Assembly: GCA_913031645.1 (NCBI GenBank)
Contig: CAJWFB010000008.1
Span: forward strand, 1-39,126
DNA length: 39,126 nucleotides
Source of the DNA: an uncultured Cellvibrionales bacterium
Lineage (GTDB): Bacteria; Pseudomonadota; Gammaproteobacteria; Pseudomonadales; Porticoccaceae
Direction: 5' to 3'
The notes under the pieces: generated by a model
What the model saw: the letters and a program-made list of their open reading frames with translations, nothing else
Databases searched by the model: none
Told to the model about the DNA's origin: nothing
Made by a program: the position numbers and the translations under genes
Shown: in pieces, positions 15,507 to 24,288 of the stretch
Numbering within the stretch: the stretch's first letter is position 1
How the letters are laid out: the number at the start of each line of letters is the position of its first letter

Positions 15507-18500
15507 ATGCAATATGCAGAACTTCACTGCGTCAGCAATTTTACATTTTTGCGCGGTGCCTCCCATCCTCAGGAATTGATTCATACCGCATCAACTCTTG
15601 GCTATCAAGCACTTGCCATTACAGATGAGTGCTCATTAGCGGGTGTGGTAAAAGCGCATGTGGCCGCACGTGAGTGTGGGCTGTCACTCATTATTGGTAG
15701 TGAGTTCATCATTGATGAGCAAAAATTAGTCGCCTTGGTAACCAATCGACAGTCTTATTCTGAATTGTCTGGACTCATCACGTTAGCCCGACGCCGCAGC
15801 AACAAGGGCGAATATCGACTGGAGTGGTCGGACCTGAGTAATAACTTACCCAATGCCCTACTTATTTGGTTGCCCTCAGGTAAAGCTGATGCTGATAACG
15901 CCATAGGATACCAATTAAGCAACTGGTTTAACGATCGGTTATGGGTTGGCGTTGAACACCTACTTGATGGTGATGAAACTAACCAATATTACTATCGTCG
16001 CAATTTAGCGGCGCTGTGGGAAGTGCCTATGGTGGCCTGTGGCGATGTCCACATACACGTCAAAGAGCGCCAAAACCTACAGGATACATTGACCGCCATA
16101 CGCTATAACTGCTCGGTAATGTCTCTCGGAAAACGCCGCTTTGCCAATGCGGAGCGACGCCTGCGCAGTCTATCTTATCTCGAAAGACTATATCCGCCTG
16201 CACTGATAGCGGAAACTATTGCGATTGCTAAACGCTGCCGGTTTTCGCTTGAAGAACTGCGCTATGAATATCCCTCTGAAGTGGTGCCTGATCACCTAAC
16301 CGCCGCCGAACAGCTATGTTATCTGGTTGACGAAGGTATTAAGAAACGTTGGCCTGAAGGCCCCTCAAAACACGTTATCGATCAAATTAGTTATGAGCTA
16401 AAGGTCATTGCTGAACTCAATTACGAGAGCTATTTCCTCACAGTGCATGACATTGTCGCCTTTGCTCGCAGTCGTCATATTCTTTGCCAGGGGCGAGGCT
16501 CAGCGGCCAATTCCGTTGTTTGCTACTGTTTATTTATTACCGAGGTTTCCCCCGATCAAATTTCGCTGCTGTTTGAGCGCTTTATTTCTAAGGAGCGCAA
16601 CGAACCACCGGATATTGATGTCGACTTTGAGCATGAACGGCGCGAAGAGGTTATTCAATATATTTACAAACGCTATAGCCGTGAACGCGCGGCCATAGCC
16701 GCTACGGTGATTACCTACAAGCCCCGCAGTGCTGTACGTGATGTCGGAAAAGCGCTTGGTCTTGACCCCCTGTTTATTGAACAGCTAAGTCAGTCTCTAT
16801 CCTGGTGGGATCGACGCGCTGATCTTGAAAAACAGTTTAACGATCAAAGCAATAGCGCTGTCTCTAACAACAATATACTGATCGACCACTTTTATAATTT
16901 GCTACAAGAAATCATGGGCTTTCCCAGGCATTTATCGCAGCACGTTGGCGGCTTTATTATCACACGCAGTCCTATTAGTACTCTAGTGCCCGTAGAGAAT
17001 GCCAGCATGCCTGAACGCACCGTTATTCAATGGGATAAGACCGATATAGAGGCCCTGGGTCTATTGAAAATAGATATTCTTGCACTGGGCATGCTGTCGG
17101 CCATTCATCGCTGTTTTGATCTTATTCAGCAGCATCATGACCAACAACTAACCATGCAAGCCATCCCCAAAAATGATACCGATACCTACGATATGCTGTG
17201 TAAAGCCGATAGTGTTGGCGTATTTCAAATAGAGTCTCGCGCTCAGATGGCCATGCTGCCGCGACTCAAACCGCGTTGTTTTTATGATCTGGTCATAGAA
17301 ATTGCTATTGTGCGACCCGGGCCCATACAAGGCGGCATGGTACATCCCTATTTAAAACGCCGCCAAGGCTTGGAAACGGCGAACTACCCTAGCCCTGCAA
17401 TCAAAACCGTATTAGAGCGTACCCTGGGTATTCCCGTGTTCCAAGAACAGGTGATTCGCCTAGCCATGGTTGCTGCGGGTTTTTCAGGCGGAGAAGCTGA
17501 CCAACTACGTCGTGCTATGGCCAGCTGGAGTAACAAGGGTGGTGGCAGTAATCAGCTGGCTAAATTTGAGTATAAACTCACCGAAGGAATGCTTAAGCAA
17601 GGCTATAACTTGGACTTTGCTCAGCGCTTATTCAAACAAATTCAGGGCTTTGGGGTCTATGGTTTTCCTGAATCTCACTCCGCCAGCTTTGCACTTCTTG
17701 CCTATGTGTCGGCCTGGTTAAAGTGCCATTATCCGGCCGCTTTTTGCTGCGCCATTATGAACAGCCAGCCCATGGGTTTTTACTCACCCTCGCAATTAGT
17801 TCAAGATGCACAACGCCATAACATTAGCGTAAACCCCATCGATATCAACCATAGCTTCTGGGATCATAGCCTTGAAAATAAACTCGAAAATAAATTAGAT
17901 AAAAATTATAAGCCAATGATTAGGCTAGGCTTTAGATTAATAAAAGGATTAAATCATAAAGCAGTATTAAACATTATCAATGCTAAAAGGCCCTTTAAAA
18001 GCCTCAGTGATCTAACCCTTCGCACCGGCCTCTCCAAGGCCAACCTAAGCCTTTTAAGTAGCGCTGGAGCACTACAATCTATCACCCTTAATCGCCGCCA
18101 GGCACACTGGCAAACACTGGCAATCCATAGCGACGGGCCACTGCTAGAAAACTCAATGCCAGCCCTAAACACACAGCTCAACCCACCCAGCGAAAGCGAC
18201 AATATTTACGCTGACTACAACAATACTGGTCTGACACTGGGCCGCCATCCAATGAGTATTCTTCGTGAGCAATTTCCGCTTTTTCGGCAGTGTAAACGCC
18301 ACAGCGATTTGGCTGAAATGGGTCATCAGCGATTTGTTCGCATGGCCGGCATAGTCACTGGAAAACAGCGCCCTGGGACAGCATCTGGCGTGGTTTTTTT
18401 GACCTTAGAGGATGAAACCGGCAACAGTAACATCGTTATATGGAAAAGCGTTCAGGAGCGCTGTCGTCAAGCACTACTTAAAGCACAATTACTAATGATT

Positions 18501-18611
18501 AAAGGCGTCATCGAAACCGATGGTGCCGTAGTGCATGTGATTGCACAAGAACTCACAGATTGCAGTGAATTGCTCTATCAAACTAATATCAGATCTCGAA
18601 ACTTTAGGTGA
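15507..18611 (+). CDS. dnaE2: Error-prone DNA polymerase DnaE2 (ImuC)
   Basis: A 1034-residue C-family polymerase that performs the actual synthesis in SOS translesion mutagenesis with ImuA and ImuB. The N-terminal PHP domain begins HCVSNFTFLRGASHPQEL with ALAITDECSLAGVV. The active-site acidic residues are present: DIDVDFEH (Asp369, Asp371) and KIDILALGML (Asp523). RPGPIQGGMVHPYLKRR and FPESHSASFALLAYVSAWLK are family hallmarks. The C-terminus has an OB-fold region (RFVRMAGIVTGKQRPGTASG, then FLTLEDETGN). The ATG at 15507 is chosen because the SOS box lies over the upstream one at 15465 and homologues begin xYAELHCxSNFSFLRGAS. A short imperfect tandem repeat (LENKLENKLDKN) near residue 790 looks like a lineage insertion in a linker. 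Confidence 0.95.
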   Translation: MQYAELHCVSNFTFLRGASHPQELIHTASTLGYQALAITDECSLAGVVKAHVAARECGLSLIIGSEFIIDEQKLVALVTNRQSYSELSGLITLARRRSNKGEYRLEWSDLSNNLPNALLIWLPSGKADADNAIGYQLSNWFNDRLWVGVEHLLDGDETNQYYYRRNLAALWEVPMVACGDVHIHVKERQNLQDTLTAIRYNCSVMSLGKRRFANAERRLRSLSYLERLYPPALIAETIAIAKRCRFSLEELRYEYPSEVVPDHLTAAEQLCYLVDEGIKKRWPEGPSKHVIDQISYELKVIAELNYESYFLTVHDIVAFARSRHILCQGRGSAANSVVCYCLFITEVSPDQISLLFERFISKERNEPPDIDVDFEHERREEVIQYIYKRYSRERAAIAATVITYKPRSAVRDVGKALGLDPLFIEQLSQSLSWWDRRADLEKQFNDQSNSAVSNNNILIDHFYNLLQEIMGFPRHLSQHVGGFIITRSPISTLVPVENASMPERTVIQWDKTDIEALGLLKIDILALGMLSAIHRCFDLIQQHHDQQLTMQAIPKNDTDTYDMLCKADSVGVFQIESRAQMAMLPRLKPRCFYDLVIEIAIVRPGPIQGGMVHPYLKRRQGLETANYPSPAIKTVLERTLGIPVFQEQVIRLAMVAAGFSGGEADQLRRAMASWSNKGGGSNQLAKFEYKLTEGMLKQGYNLDFAQRLFKQIQGFGVYGFPESHSASFALLAYVSAWLKCHYPAAFCCAIMNSQPMGFYSPSQLVQDAQRHNISVNPIDINHSFWDHSLENKLENKLDKNYKPMIRLGFRLIKGLNHKAVLNIINAKRPFKSLSDLTLRTGLSKANLSLLSSAGALQSITLNRRQAHWQTLAIHSDGPLLENSMPALNTQLNPPSESDNIYADYNNTGLTLGRHPMSILREQFPLFRQCKRHSDLAEMGHQRFVRMAGIVTGKQRPGTASGVVFLTLEDETGNSNIVIWKSVQERCRQALLKAQLLMIKGVIETDGAVVHVIAQELTDCSELLYQTNIRSRNFR

Positions 18612-18777
18612 TTAAAACACGTATTGACACCATAAATGCCATCTCATACAGTGGCCCTTGGAATTTGCGCGGCTACCCACTATATTGACCCTTAAAGAGC
18701 CCTATCTTGACCGCAATTGAATCCCAATGCTCGCTTAAAACTCTTACAATATTGTTTAGGAAAAGGATCCGGCATTT

Positions 18778-19668
18778 ATGAAGTCATTCTCCAAGAAAGT
18801 TGCTGTTATTACCGGCGCCGGATCAGGTATGGGCCGTTACCTTGCTGTATTGCTGGCTAAAGCAGGTGCTAATGTTGCGATCTGTGAAATCAACTCAACA
18901 ACGCTGGCCGAGACCGAGGCCATGCTAAAAGATTACACTGTCAAGGTAACAAGCCATATTGTTGACGTTGCAGACAAAGCGGCCATCGACGCACTGCCCG
19001 CTCAAGTCATGGAGCTACACGGTCATGTAGATATGGTATTCAACAATGCTGGCGTTACCGTCGACTGTAGCTTTGAGGATATGTCCGAAACTGACTGGGA
19101 TTGGGTAATGAATATAAACCTGCATGGGGTTATCAATGGTACCCGTGCATTCTTACCACATTTGCAAAAACGACCCGAAGCTGCGCTGATCAATGTTTCC
19201 TCTATTTTTGGAATGATCACTGTGCCCAACCAGTCGGTCTATCATGTCGCAAAGTTTGCGGTTCGTGGCTTTACTGAATGCCTCGCCAAGGAACTTAAAG
19301 ATAGTAAGGTTCAGGTCCACTGTGTGCACCCAGGCCATATCGGGACGAATATTGTTACCAATGCTCGAATGAATGTTCGTAAAGATACTGTCAACCCAAT
19401 GCAAGCAATGATGGGCAAACTTATCGGCATAGGCTCTACCCAAGAAGAGATGGCTGATTTCTTCCGCAATAATGGCATGCACCCAAGTCGAGCATCAAAC
19501 ATTATTCTTAACGGTGTGCTTAAAAACCGTAAACGTATTTTTGTTGGTGCAGATGCCAAACTGATGGATTTGTCACAACGACTATTTCCTATGAACTATG
19601 ATCGGGTATTTCCACTCTTTACTATGCCGCTGACACTATTGAGAAACAAAAAACCTTTAAACTATTAA
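18778..19668 (+). CDS. Short-chain dehydrogenase/reductase (SDR)
   Basis: A 296-residue NAD(P)-dependent SDR oxidoreductase. The Rossmann motif is VITGAGSGMGRYLAV with a GANVAICEI second strand, and NNAGVT follows. The catalytic set is Ser141/Ser142 (NVSSIFG), Tyr155 and Lys159 (YHVAK). The acidic residue after the second strand (Glu) suggests a preference for NAD(H). A C-terminal extension beyond residue 230 is as in other long SDRs found beside flavin monooxygenases. AAGGA lies 11 bases before ATG. The monooxygenase gene follows after 28 bases, so both are probably one operon. A likely role is oxidation of an alcohol to the ketone used by the downstream enzyme, or the reverse. The substrate is unknown. 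Confidence 0.9.
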   Translation: MKSFSKKVAVITGAGSGMGRYLAVLLAKAGANVAICEINSTTLAETEAMLKDYTVKVTSHIVDVADKAAIDALPAQVMELHGHVDMVFNNAGVTVDCSFEDMSETDWDWVMNINLHGVINGTRAFLPHLQKRPEAALINVSSIFGMITVPNQSVYHVAKFAVRGFTECLAKELKDSKVQVHCVHPGHIGTNIVTNARMNVRKDTVNPMQAMMGKLIGIGSTQEEMADFFRNNGMHPSRASNIILNGVLKNRKRIFVGADAKLMDLSQRLFPMNYDRVFPLFTMPLTLLRNKKPLNY

Positions 19669-19696
19669 TGCTAACTATTAAGAGATAACTATAAAA

Positions 19697-21187
19697 ATGC
19701 AAATAGAGCATACGGATATAGTCATTGTTGGCGCTGGCCTTTCAGGCATTGGCGCGGCTTATCACCTCACTAAGCAGTGCCCCGACCATCAGTATCTAAT
19801 TTTAGAGAGCCGTGGCGCTATTGGCGGCACTTGGGATCTTTTTCGTTATCCTGGCATTCGCTCAGACAGTGACATGCATACGTTAGGCTACAATTTCAAA
19901 CCGTGGAATAGCGCTAAAGCAATTGCCGATGGTCCTTCGATTCTTAGCTATGTGCGCGAGACCGCCACTGAAAACAATATTGAAGAGAAGATTCGCTATA
20001 GCTGTAAATTAACTAATGCCAACTGGGACAGTGAAACCAGCCTTTGGACGTTGACCGTCGCTCAGACAGATACCGGTGAGAACGTCCAAATTAGCTGTAA
20101 CTTTTTGCACATGTGCGCCGGTTATTACAGCTATGAGCAGGCTCATGACCCCAAATTTCCATCCGTTGCCGCCTTTAAGGGCAAGCTGATACATCCTCAG
20201 TTTTGGCCAGAAGATTTAAACTATGAAGACAAAAAAGTCGTGGTCATCGGCTCAGGAGCAACAGCGGTTACTCTAGTACCCTCAATGGCAGAAAAAGCCG
20301 CTAGTGTGACCATGCTACAACGCTCACCCACCTATGTAATTTCGCGCCCCTCAGAGGACTGGTTTGCCAATGGATTGCGCAAATTGTTGCCCCACACGTG
20401 GGCCTATGCCCTAACACGCCTGCGCAACACACGATTTCAAGAACTTCTTTACAAACAGACACGCAAGAGACCAGAGAAAGTTAAAAAGACCATACTTGAC
20501 ATGGTACGCAAAGAACTTGGTCCCGACTATGACGTAGATAAACATTTTACTCCTAGCTACAACCCTTGGGACCAAAGACTATGCCTAGTGCCTGACAGCG
20601 ATCTGTTCACCGCTATTAAGAATGGCAGCGCTACGGTGGTCACTGATCACATCGATAGCTTTACTGAGAAGGGTATTCAGCTTAAATCGGGTGAGCACCT
20701 AGAGGCTGACATCATTGTCAGTGCCACTGGCTTGGAACTGGTCATGATGGGTGGCGCCGAGATAGCGGTGGATGGAGAAATTGTGGACTTCGCCAACCTC
20801 TGGACCTATAAAGGCCTGATGGTCTCTGATGTACCCAACATGGTATCCACCTTTGGTTACATTAACGCGTCCTGGACCCTGCGCGCAGACTTAACAGCAG
20901 AATGGGTGTGCAGAACGCTCAATCATATGGCCGATACTGACACCACCAGTGTTGTACCAGTGGTGCCCGAAGACTTACACGACATGCCAGTAAGAAATTG
21001 GATTGCTGACTTCCCTGCGGGTTATATGCAGCGCATGATGCATCGATTCCCTAAACAGGGTGATCAGGAGCCATGGATTAACACTCAAGATTTTCGTAGA
21101 GACCGCTCACTCTTTAATCAACCATTGGCCAGTGATGGCGCGCTGAAATTCAGCTCATCTGCAGTACCGGCGGCCAAAAGCGCTTAA
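19697..21187 (+). CDS. Flavin-containing (Baeyer-Villiger-type) monooxygenase
   Basis: A 496-residue FAD and NADPH-dependent monooxygenase of the EthA/BVMO group. The FAD motif is IVGAGLSGIGAAYHL. The BVMO-associated GGTWDLFRYPGIRSDSDMHT segment follows near residue 43. The second nucleotide motif is VVVIGSGATAVTLVPSMA. The type I Baeyer-Villiger fingerprint FxGxxxHxxxWP is exact (FKGKLIHPQFWP, residues 160-171). Such enzymes insert oxygen next to a carbonyl to give esters or lactones, or oxidise sulfur. Together with the upstream SDR it suggests degradation of an alcohol or ketone. A lactone product would yield a hydroxy acid, suitable for the acyl-CoA genes elsewhere in the window, which is inference. 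Confidence 0.92.
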   Translation: MQIEHTDIVIVGAGLSGIGAAYHLTKQCPDHQYLILESRGAIGGTWDLFRYPGIRSDSDMHTLGYNFKPWNSAKAIADGPSILSYVRETATENNIEEKIRYSCKLTNANWDSETSLWTLTVAQTDTGENVQISCNFLHMCAGYYSYEQAHDPKFPSVAAFKGKLIHPQFWPEDLNYEDKKVVVIGSGATAVTLVPSMAEKAASVTMLQRSPTYVISRPSEDWFANGLRKLLPHTWAYALTRLRNTRFQELLYKQTRKRPEKVKKTILDMVRKELGPDYDVDKHFTPSYNPWDQRLCLVPDSDLFTAIKNGSATVVTDHIDSFTEKGIQLKSGEHLEADIIVSATGLELVMMGGAEIAVDGEIVDFANLWTYKGLMVSDVPNMVSTFGYINASWTLRADLTAEWVCRTLNHMADTDTTSVVPVVPEDLHDMPVRNWIADFPAGYMQRMMHRFPKQGDQEPWINTQDFRRDRSLFNQPLASDGALKFSSSAVPAAKSA

Positions 21188-21222
21188 CACTCTACCTGAG
21201 AAAGGGTCATTTGTTGAGGCCC

Positions 21223-21254
21223 TTGACTCTGGTCTATACTCCAGACTTTATAGT
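21223..21254 (+). promoter_or_regulatory. MerR/ZntR-type promoter with operator in a 20-bp spacer
   Basis: TTGACT (-35, 21223-21228) and TATAGT (-10, 21249-21254) are separated by 20 bp, the overlong spacer that MerR-family activators untwist. An imperfect dyad, ACTCTGG at 21226 to CCAGACT at 21247, fills the spacer and closely resembles the E. coli zntA operator arrangement. The start of transcription would fall at about 21261, so this promoter serves the regulator gene itself and the permease behind it. Confidence 0.85.
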
Positions 21255-21275
21255 AAGTTTATGGAGCTAAATATT

Positions 21276-21683
21276 ATGCTTAAAATTGGCGAACTGGCAC
21301 AGCGTGCAGGTATTTCCCGCGACGCCCTGCGCTTCTATGAAAAGCATGGGCTAATTACCCCAAGTAACCGCACTGATTCTGGGTATCGCCTGTACTCTAA
21401 GTCTGATGTGCTGCGCATTAGCTTTATTCTTAGCGCTAAAGAAGTTGGTTTTACGCTCAATGAAATACATCAGCTGTTGGAACTGGAAGTCACCAAAGAT
21501 AAAAAATCTTGTCAAGATGTAAAGGAATTCGTGGACAACAAAATACAAGTGGTTAATCAGCGCCTAATTGAAATGAAAAAGATTAAGCAGTCATTAAAAA
21601 CCCTCAGCAACGCCTGCTGTGGCGGTGATGAACCTGCCACTCAATGCACCATTTTGGGTGCTTTAAGTACTGATAATAGGTAG
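21276..21683 (+). CDS. MerR-family Zn/Cd/Pb-type metal-responsive regulator (ZntR-like)
   Basis: A 135-residue MerR-family metal sensor. The winged-helix start LKIGELAQRAGISRDALRFYEKHGLI is typical, followed by a long dimerisation helix and a short C-terminal metal loop. Numbered from ATG 21276, the cysteines fall at 79, 114, 115 and 124, the same positions as in E. coli ZntR. Residue 119, His in ZntR, is Glu here. ATG 21276 is chosen over 21261 because GGAG lies 9 bases before it, the promoter would start transcripts at about 21261, and the ZntR numbering then matches exactly. It lies 6 bases before the permease gene. It should activate the operon when Zn, Cd or Pb is in excess; the exact metal is uncertain. 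Confidence 0.88.
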   Translation: MLKIGELAQRAGISRDALRFYEKHGLITPSNRTDSGYRLYSKSDVLRISFILSAKEVGFTLNEIHQLLELEVTKDKKSCQDVKEFVDNKIQVVNQRLIEMKKIKQSLKTLSNACCGGDEPATQCTILGALSTDNR

Positions 21684-21689
21684 TAACGC

Positions 21690-22778
21690 ATGTCTTTAAT
21701 TGAAAATTTTGTTGGTCTCTTTATTGAGTCAGCACCCTGGCTGATCATGGGCTTTACCGTTGCAGGGCTCATGAAGGCTTTTGTACCCAGTGAACTTCTT
21801 GCCAAACATCTTGGTGAACCCGGGTTAATGGCCACGGTTAAAGCGGCTCTTCTGGGCGCACCCCTGCCCCTGTGCTCCTGCGGAGTAATTCCAGCGGCCC
21901 TTGGGCTGCGCCGCAGCGGAGCCTCTAAGGCCGCCACCACCTCTTTCTTGATATCCACACCAGAGACAGGCGTTGACTCCGTAACGGTCTCTTACGCCAT
22001 GTTAGGGCCGTTTATGGCCGTTATTCGGCCTATTGCCGCCATATCTACCGCAATCACTGCTGGTGTGCTGGTGGGTGCCGATAAAGACGAGCCTGCGTTA
22101 ACCACTTCAGAGCCTGTTCAATCGTGCTGTGCCAGTAAAACACCTGAACCCGAACCAAGCTGCTGTAGTCAACTCAATACCGAAACAAGCGCACCTGAAA
22201 CCCTAGCCACGCGACTGAAAGACAGCATGACATTCACCTTTGTCGATCTCATCAAAGATATTAGCCTATGGCTGCTGATTGGATTGGGTATTGCCGCTAT
22301 GGTCAAAACCTATGTGCCCACTGAGTTTTTAGCCCAGTGGGGTGATGGCTTTATGGCGTTTGTAGTCATGGCTGTCATTGGTGTACCCATGTACATCTGT
22401 GCCCTAGCCTCAACGCCTATTGCCGCTGGATTGTTATTTTCTGGCGTATCCCCGGGTGCGACGTTAGTGTTCATGCTGGTTGGACCTGCTACTAATATCG
22501 CCACCATGGGTTTGGTCAAGCGGGAATTAGGCAATCGTGCTCTTGCGGCCTACCTGGCTAGTGTTATTGGGGTTGGCTTTGCCTTTGGCTATTTGACCAA
22601 TTACCTTGCTGCCCAATGGAACATCGACTTTTTAGCTCAAACTCAGACCGCGCACGCCATGGTAAATACACCCATTGCAACAGCCTCAGCAATAATGCTC
22701 GCCGGGTTAATGATTTATGCCTTGGGATCCAAGTACCTCACCAACTTGAAACCAAACACGCCCGCCACTCGTTCATAA
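21690..22778 (+). CDS. SO_0444-type Cu/Zn efflux permease (DUF318/ArsP_1 family)
   Basis: A 362-residue membrane permease of the DUF318 family, closest in pattern to the Shewanella SO_0444 type of metal efflux protein, which also sits next to a MerR-type gene. It has two homologous blocks of helices. PLPLCSCGVIPAALGLRRSG carries Cys62 and Cys64 within the first, and ISTPETGVDSVTVSYAMLGP follows. The second block reads GVPMYICALASTPIAAGLLFSGVSPGA and FMLVGPATNIATMGL. The cytoplasmic linker contains two vicinal Cys pairs (146-147 and 158-159) that could capture metal. It is co-transcribed with the ZntR-like regulator. Export of Zn, Cu or a related ion is likely; the metal is inferred from the regulator. 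Confidence 0.87.
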   Translation: MSLIENFVGLFIESAPWLIMGFTVAGLMKAFVPSELLAKHLGEPGLMATVKAALLGAPLPLCSCGVIPAALGLRRSGASKAATTSFLISTPETGVDSVTVSYAMLGPFMAVIRPIAAISTAITAGVLVGADKDEPALTTSEPVQSCCASKTPEPEPSCCSQLNTETSAPETLATRLKDSMTFTFVDLIKDISLWLLIGLGIAAMVKTYVPTEFLAQWGDGFMAFVVMAVIGVPMYICALASTPIAAGLLFSGVSPGATLVFMLVGPATNIATMGLVKRELGNRALAAYLASVIGVGFAFGYLTNYLAAQWNIDFLAQTQTAHAMVNTPIATASAIMLAGLMIYALGSKYLTNLKPNTPATRS

Positions 22779-22802
22779 GCAATACCATAAAGGCCTTTTT
22801 TA

Positions 22803-23336
22803 ATGCAGATTAATAGAGATAATTTAATGGTTGGCTTAGGCCTACTACTTATTTGTCTGGGCGCTATGGTTAGCATTGACTTGCCATGGAAAGACAACGG
22901 AATACCCATCACAGGGCAAAGCCTTGCCGTGCTGATTGTAGGATTTGTACTTGGACCTAAACGAGGACTGCTGGTCATCGCTATTTATCTGATTGCAGGT
23001 TTAGCTGGCTTGCCTGTGTTTGCCAAAGGTGCATCTGGAATAGATACATTGATGGGCGGCAGTGGCGGCTTTTTATATGGGTTTTTAGTTGGTGGTTATG
23101 TCTGTGGCGCACTACAAGAGAACGGTTTTGGGGATAGCTTTGCCGAGTGTTTAACCGCCATGACAATTGGCACTGCACTGATTTTAGTCTGTGGTATTGC
23201 TCAACTGACTTATCTATATGGGCTTGATAAGGCATTAGAGTATGGATTTTGGCCATTTTGGCCAGGCGCGATCATGAAAATTATCTTAGGTGCCGTGATT
23301 GTTTATTACATTCCAACAGAACGATATTTGGGCTAG
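22803..23336 (+). CDS. bioY: Biotin transporter BioY (S component)
   Basis: A 177-residue, six-helix BioY protein, the substrate-binding S component of ECF-type biotin uptake that can also work alone in some bacteria. The family core is present: PITGQSLAVLIVGFVLGPKRGLL, IYLIAGLAGLPVFAKGASG and MGGSGGFLYGFLVGGYV. No bioM or bioN gene follows; a terminator comes directly after. It starts 24 bases after the metal permease and may be read from the same metal-controlled promoter, which is an unusual pairing. Biotin supply would serve the acyl-CoA carboxylase at the left end of the window. Confidence 0.9.
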   Translation: MQINRDNLMVGLGLLLICLGAMVSIDLPWKDNGIPITGQSLAVLIVGFVLGPKRGLLVIAIYLIAGLAGLPVFAKGASGIDTLMGGSGGFLYGFLVGGYVCGALQENGFGDSFAECLTAMTIGTALILVCGIAQLTYLYGLDKALEYGFWPFWPGAIMKIILGAVIVYYIPTERYLG

Positions 23337-23361
23337 CAGGACTTATAGCATGTGGCTCAAT

Positions 23362-23390
23362 AAAAAAGCGGCCCACGGGCCGCTTTTTTT
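23362..23390. terminator. Bidirectional terminator between bioY and sucD
   Basis: GCGGCCC (23368-23374) pairs with GGGCCGC (23377-23383), flanked by an A-run on the left and a T-run on the right. It therefore works for bioY and for the convergent suc operon, ending 23 bases beyond the sucD stop. Confidence 0.9.
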
Positions 23391-23413
23391 AACCAATTAA
23401 CCGCTAAACAACC

Positions 23414-24286
23414 TTACCAACCAGTAATCTCTTTTAAGCCATTACCAATCTCAGCAAGACTGCGCACGGTTTTAACACCGGCATCTTCTAGGGCTGCAAA
23501 CTTTTCATCTGCTGTGCCTTTACCACCTGAAACGATAGCGCCAGCATGACCCATGCGCTTGCCTGCTGGGGCTGTTACACCAGCAATATAGGAAACAACA
23601 GGCTTAGTGACATTGGCTTTGATGTAAGCTGCCGCTTCTTCTTCTGCGGTACCACCAATTTCGCCGATCATAACGACAGCTTCGGTGGCTGGATCTTTTT
23701 CAAACAGCTCTAAAATATCAATAAAGCTTGAACCCGGAATGGGGTCGCCACCAATACCAACACAAGTAGACTGACCAAAACCATAATCTGTGGTTTGCTT
23801 GACTGCTTCGTAGGTCAATGTACCTGAGCGAGATACGATACCGACTTTGCCGGGTAGGTGAATGTGGCCGGGCATAATACCGATTTTACATTCGCCAGGC
23901 GTGATCACACCAGGACAGTTAGGCCCTATTAAAGTAACCCCCAATGAGTCACATACCACTTTGCAATCGAGCATATCTTGTGTCGGTATACCTTCGGTAA
24001 TACAAACTACCAGCTTGAGCCCTGAATATGCCGCTTCGAGAATAGAGTCTTTACAAAAGGGCGCTGGAACGTAAATAACCGAGGCTTCTGCCCCTGTTTC
24101 TGCAACGGCCTCCGCTACAGTATTGAACACAGGAAGCCCAAGGTGGGTTGTACCACCTTTGCCCGGTGTAACACCACCAACCATTTTTGTGCCGTATTCA
24201 ATCGCTTGCTCCGAATGAAAGGTGCCCTGCCCACCAGTAAAGCCCTGACAGATAACTTTTGTGTCGCTGTTAATTAAGATAGACAT
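23414..24286 (-). CDS. sucD: Succinyl-CoA synthetase, alpha subunit
   Basis: A 290-residue alpha subunit of succinyl-CoA synthetase (TCA cycle, substrate-level phosphorylation). It shows the CoA-binding start [39 protein letters not shown], and the active-site [18 protein letters not shown] with the phosphorylated His247. It follows sucC with a two-base gap, so the two are translated together. It is the last gene of the long sdh-suc operon. Confidence 0.97.
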   Translation of the reverse strand: MSILINSDTKVICQGFTGGQGTFHSEQAIEYGTKMVGGVTPGKGGTTHLGLPVFNTVAEAVAETGAEASVIYVPAPFCKDSILEAAYSGLKLVVCITEGIPTQDMLDCKVVCDSLGVTLIGPNCPGVITPGECKIGIMPGHIHLPGKVGIVSRSGTLTYEAVKQTTDYGFGQSTCVGIGGDPIPGSSFIDILELFEKDPATEAVVMIGEIGGTAEEEAAAYIKANVTKPVVSYIAGVTAPAGKRMGHAGAIVSGGKGTADEKFAALEDAGVKTVRSLAEIGNGLKEITGW

Positions 24287-24288
24287 GT

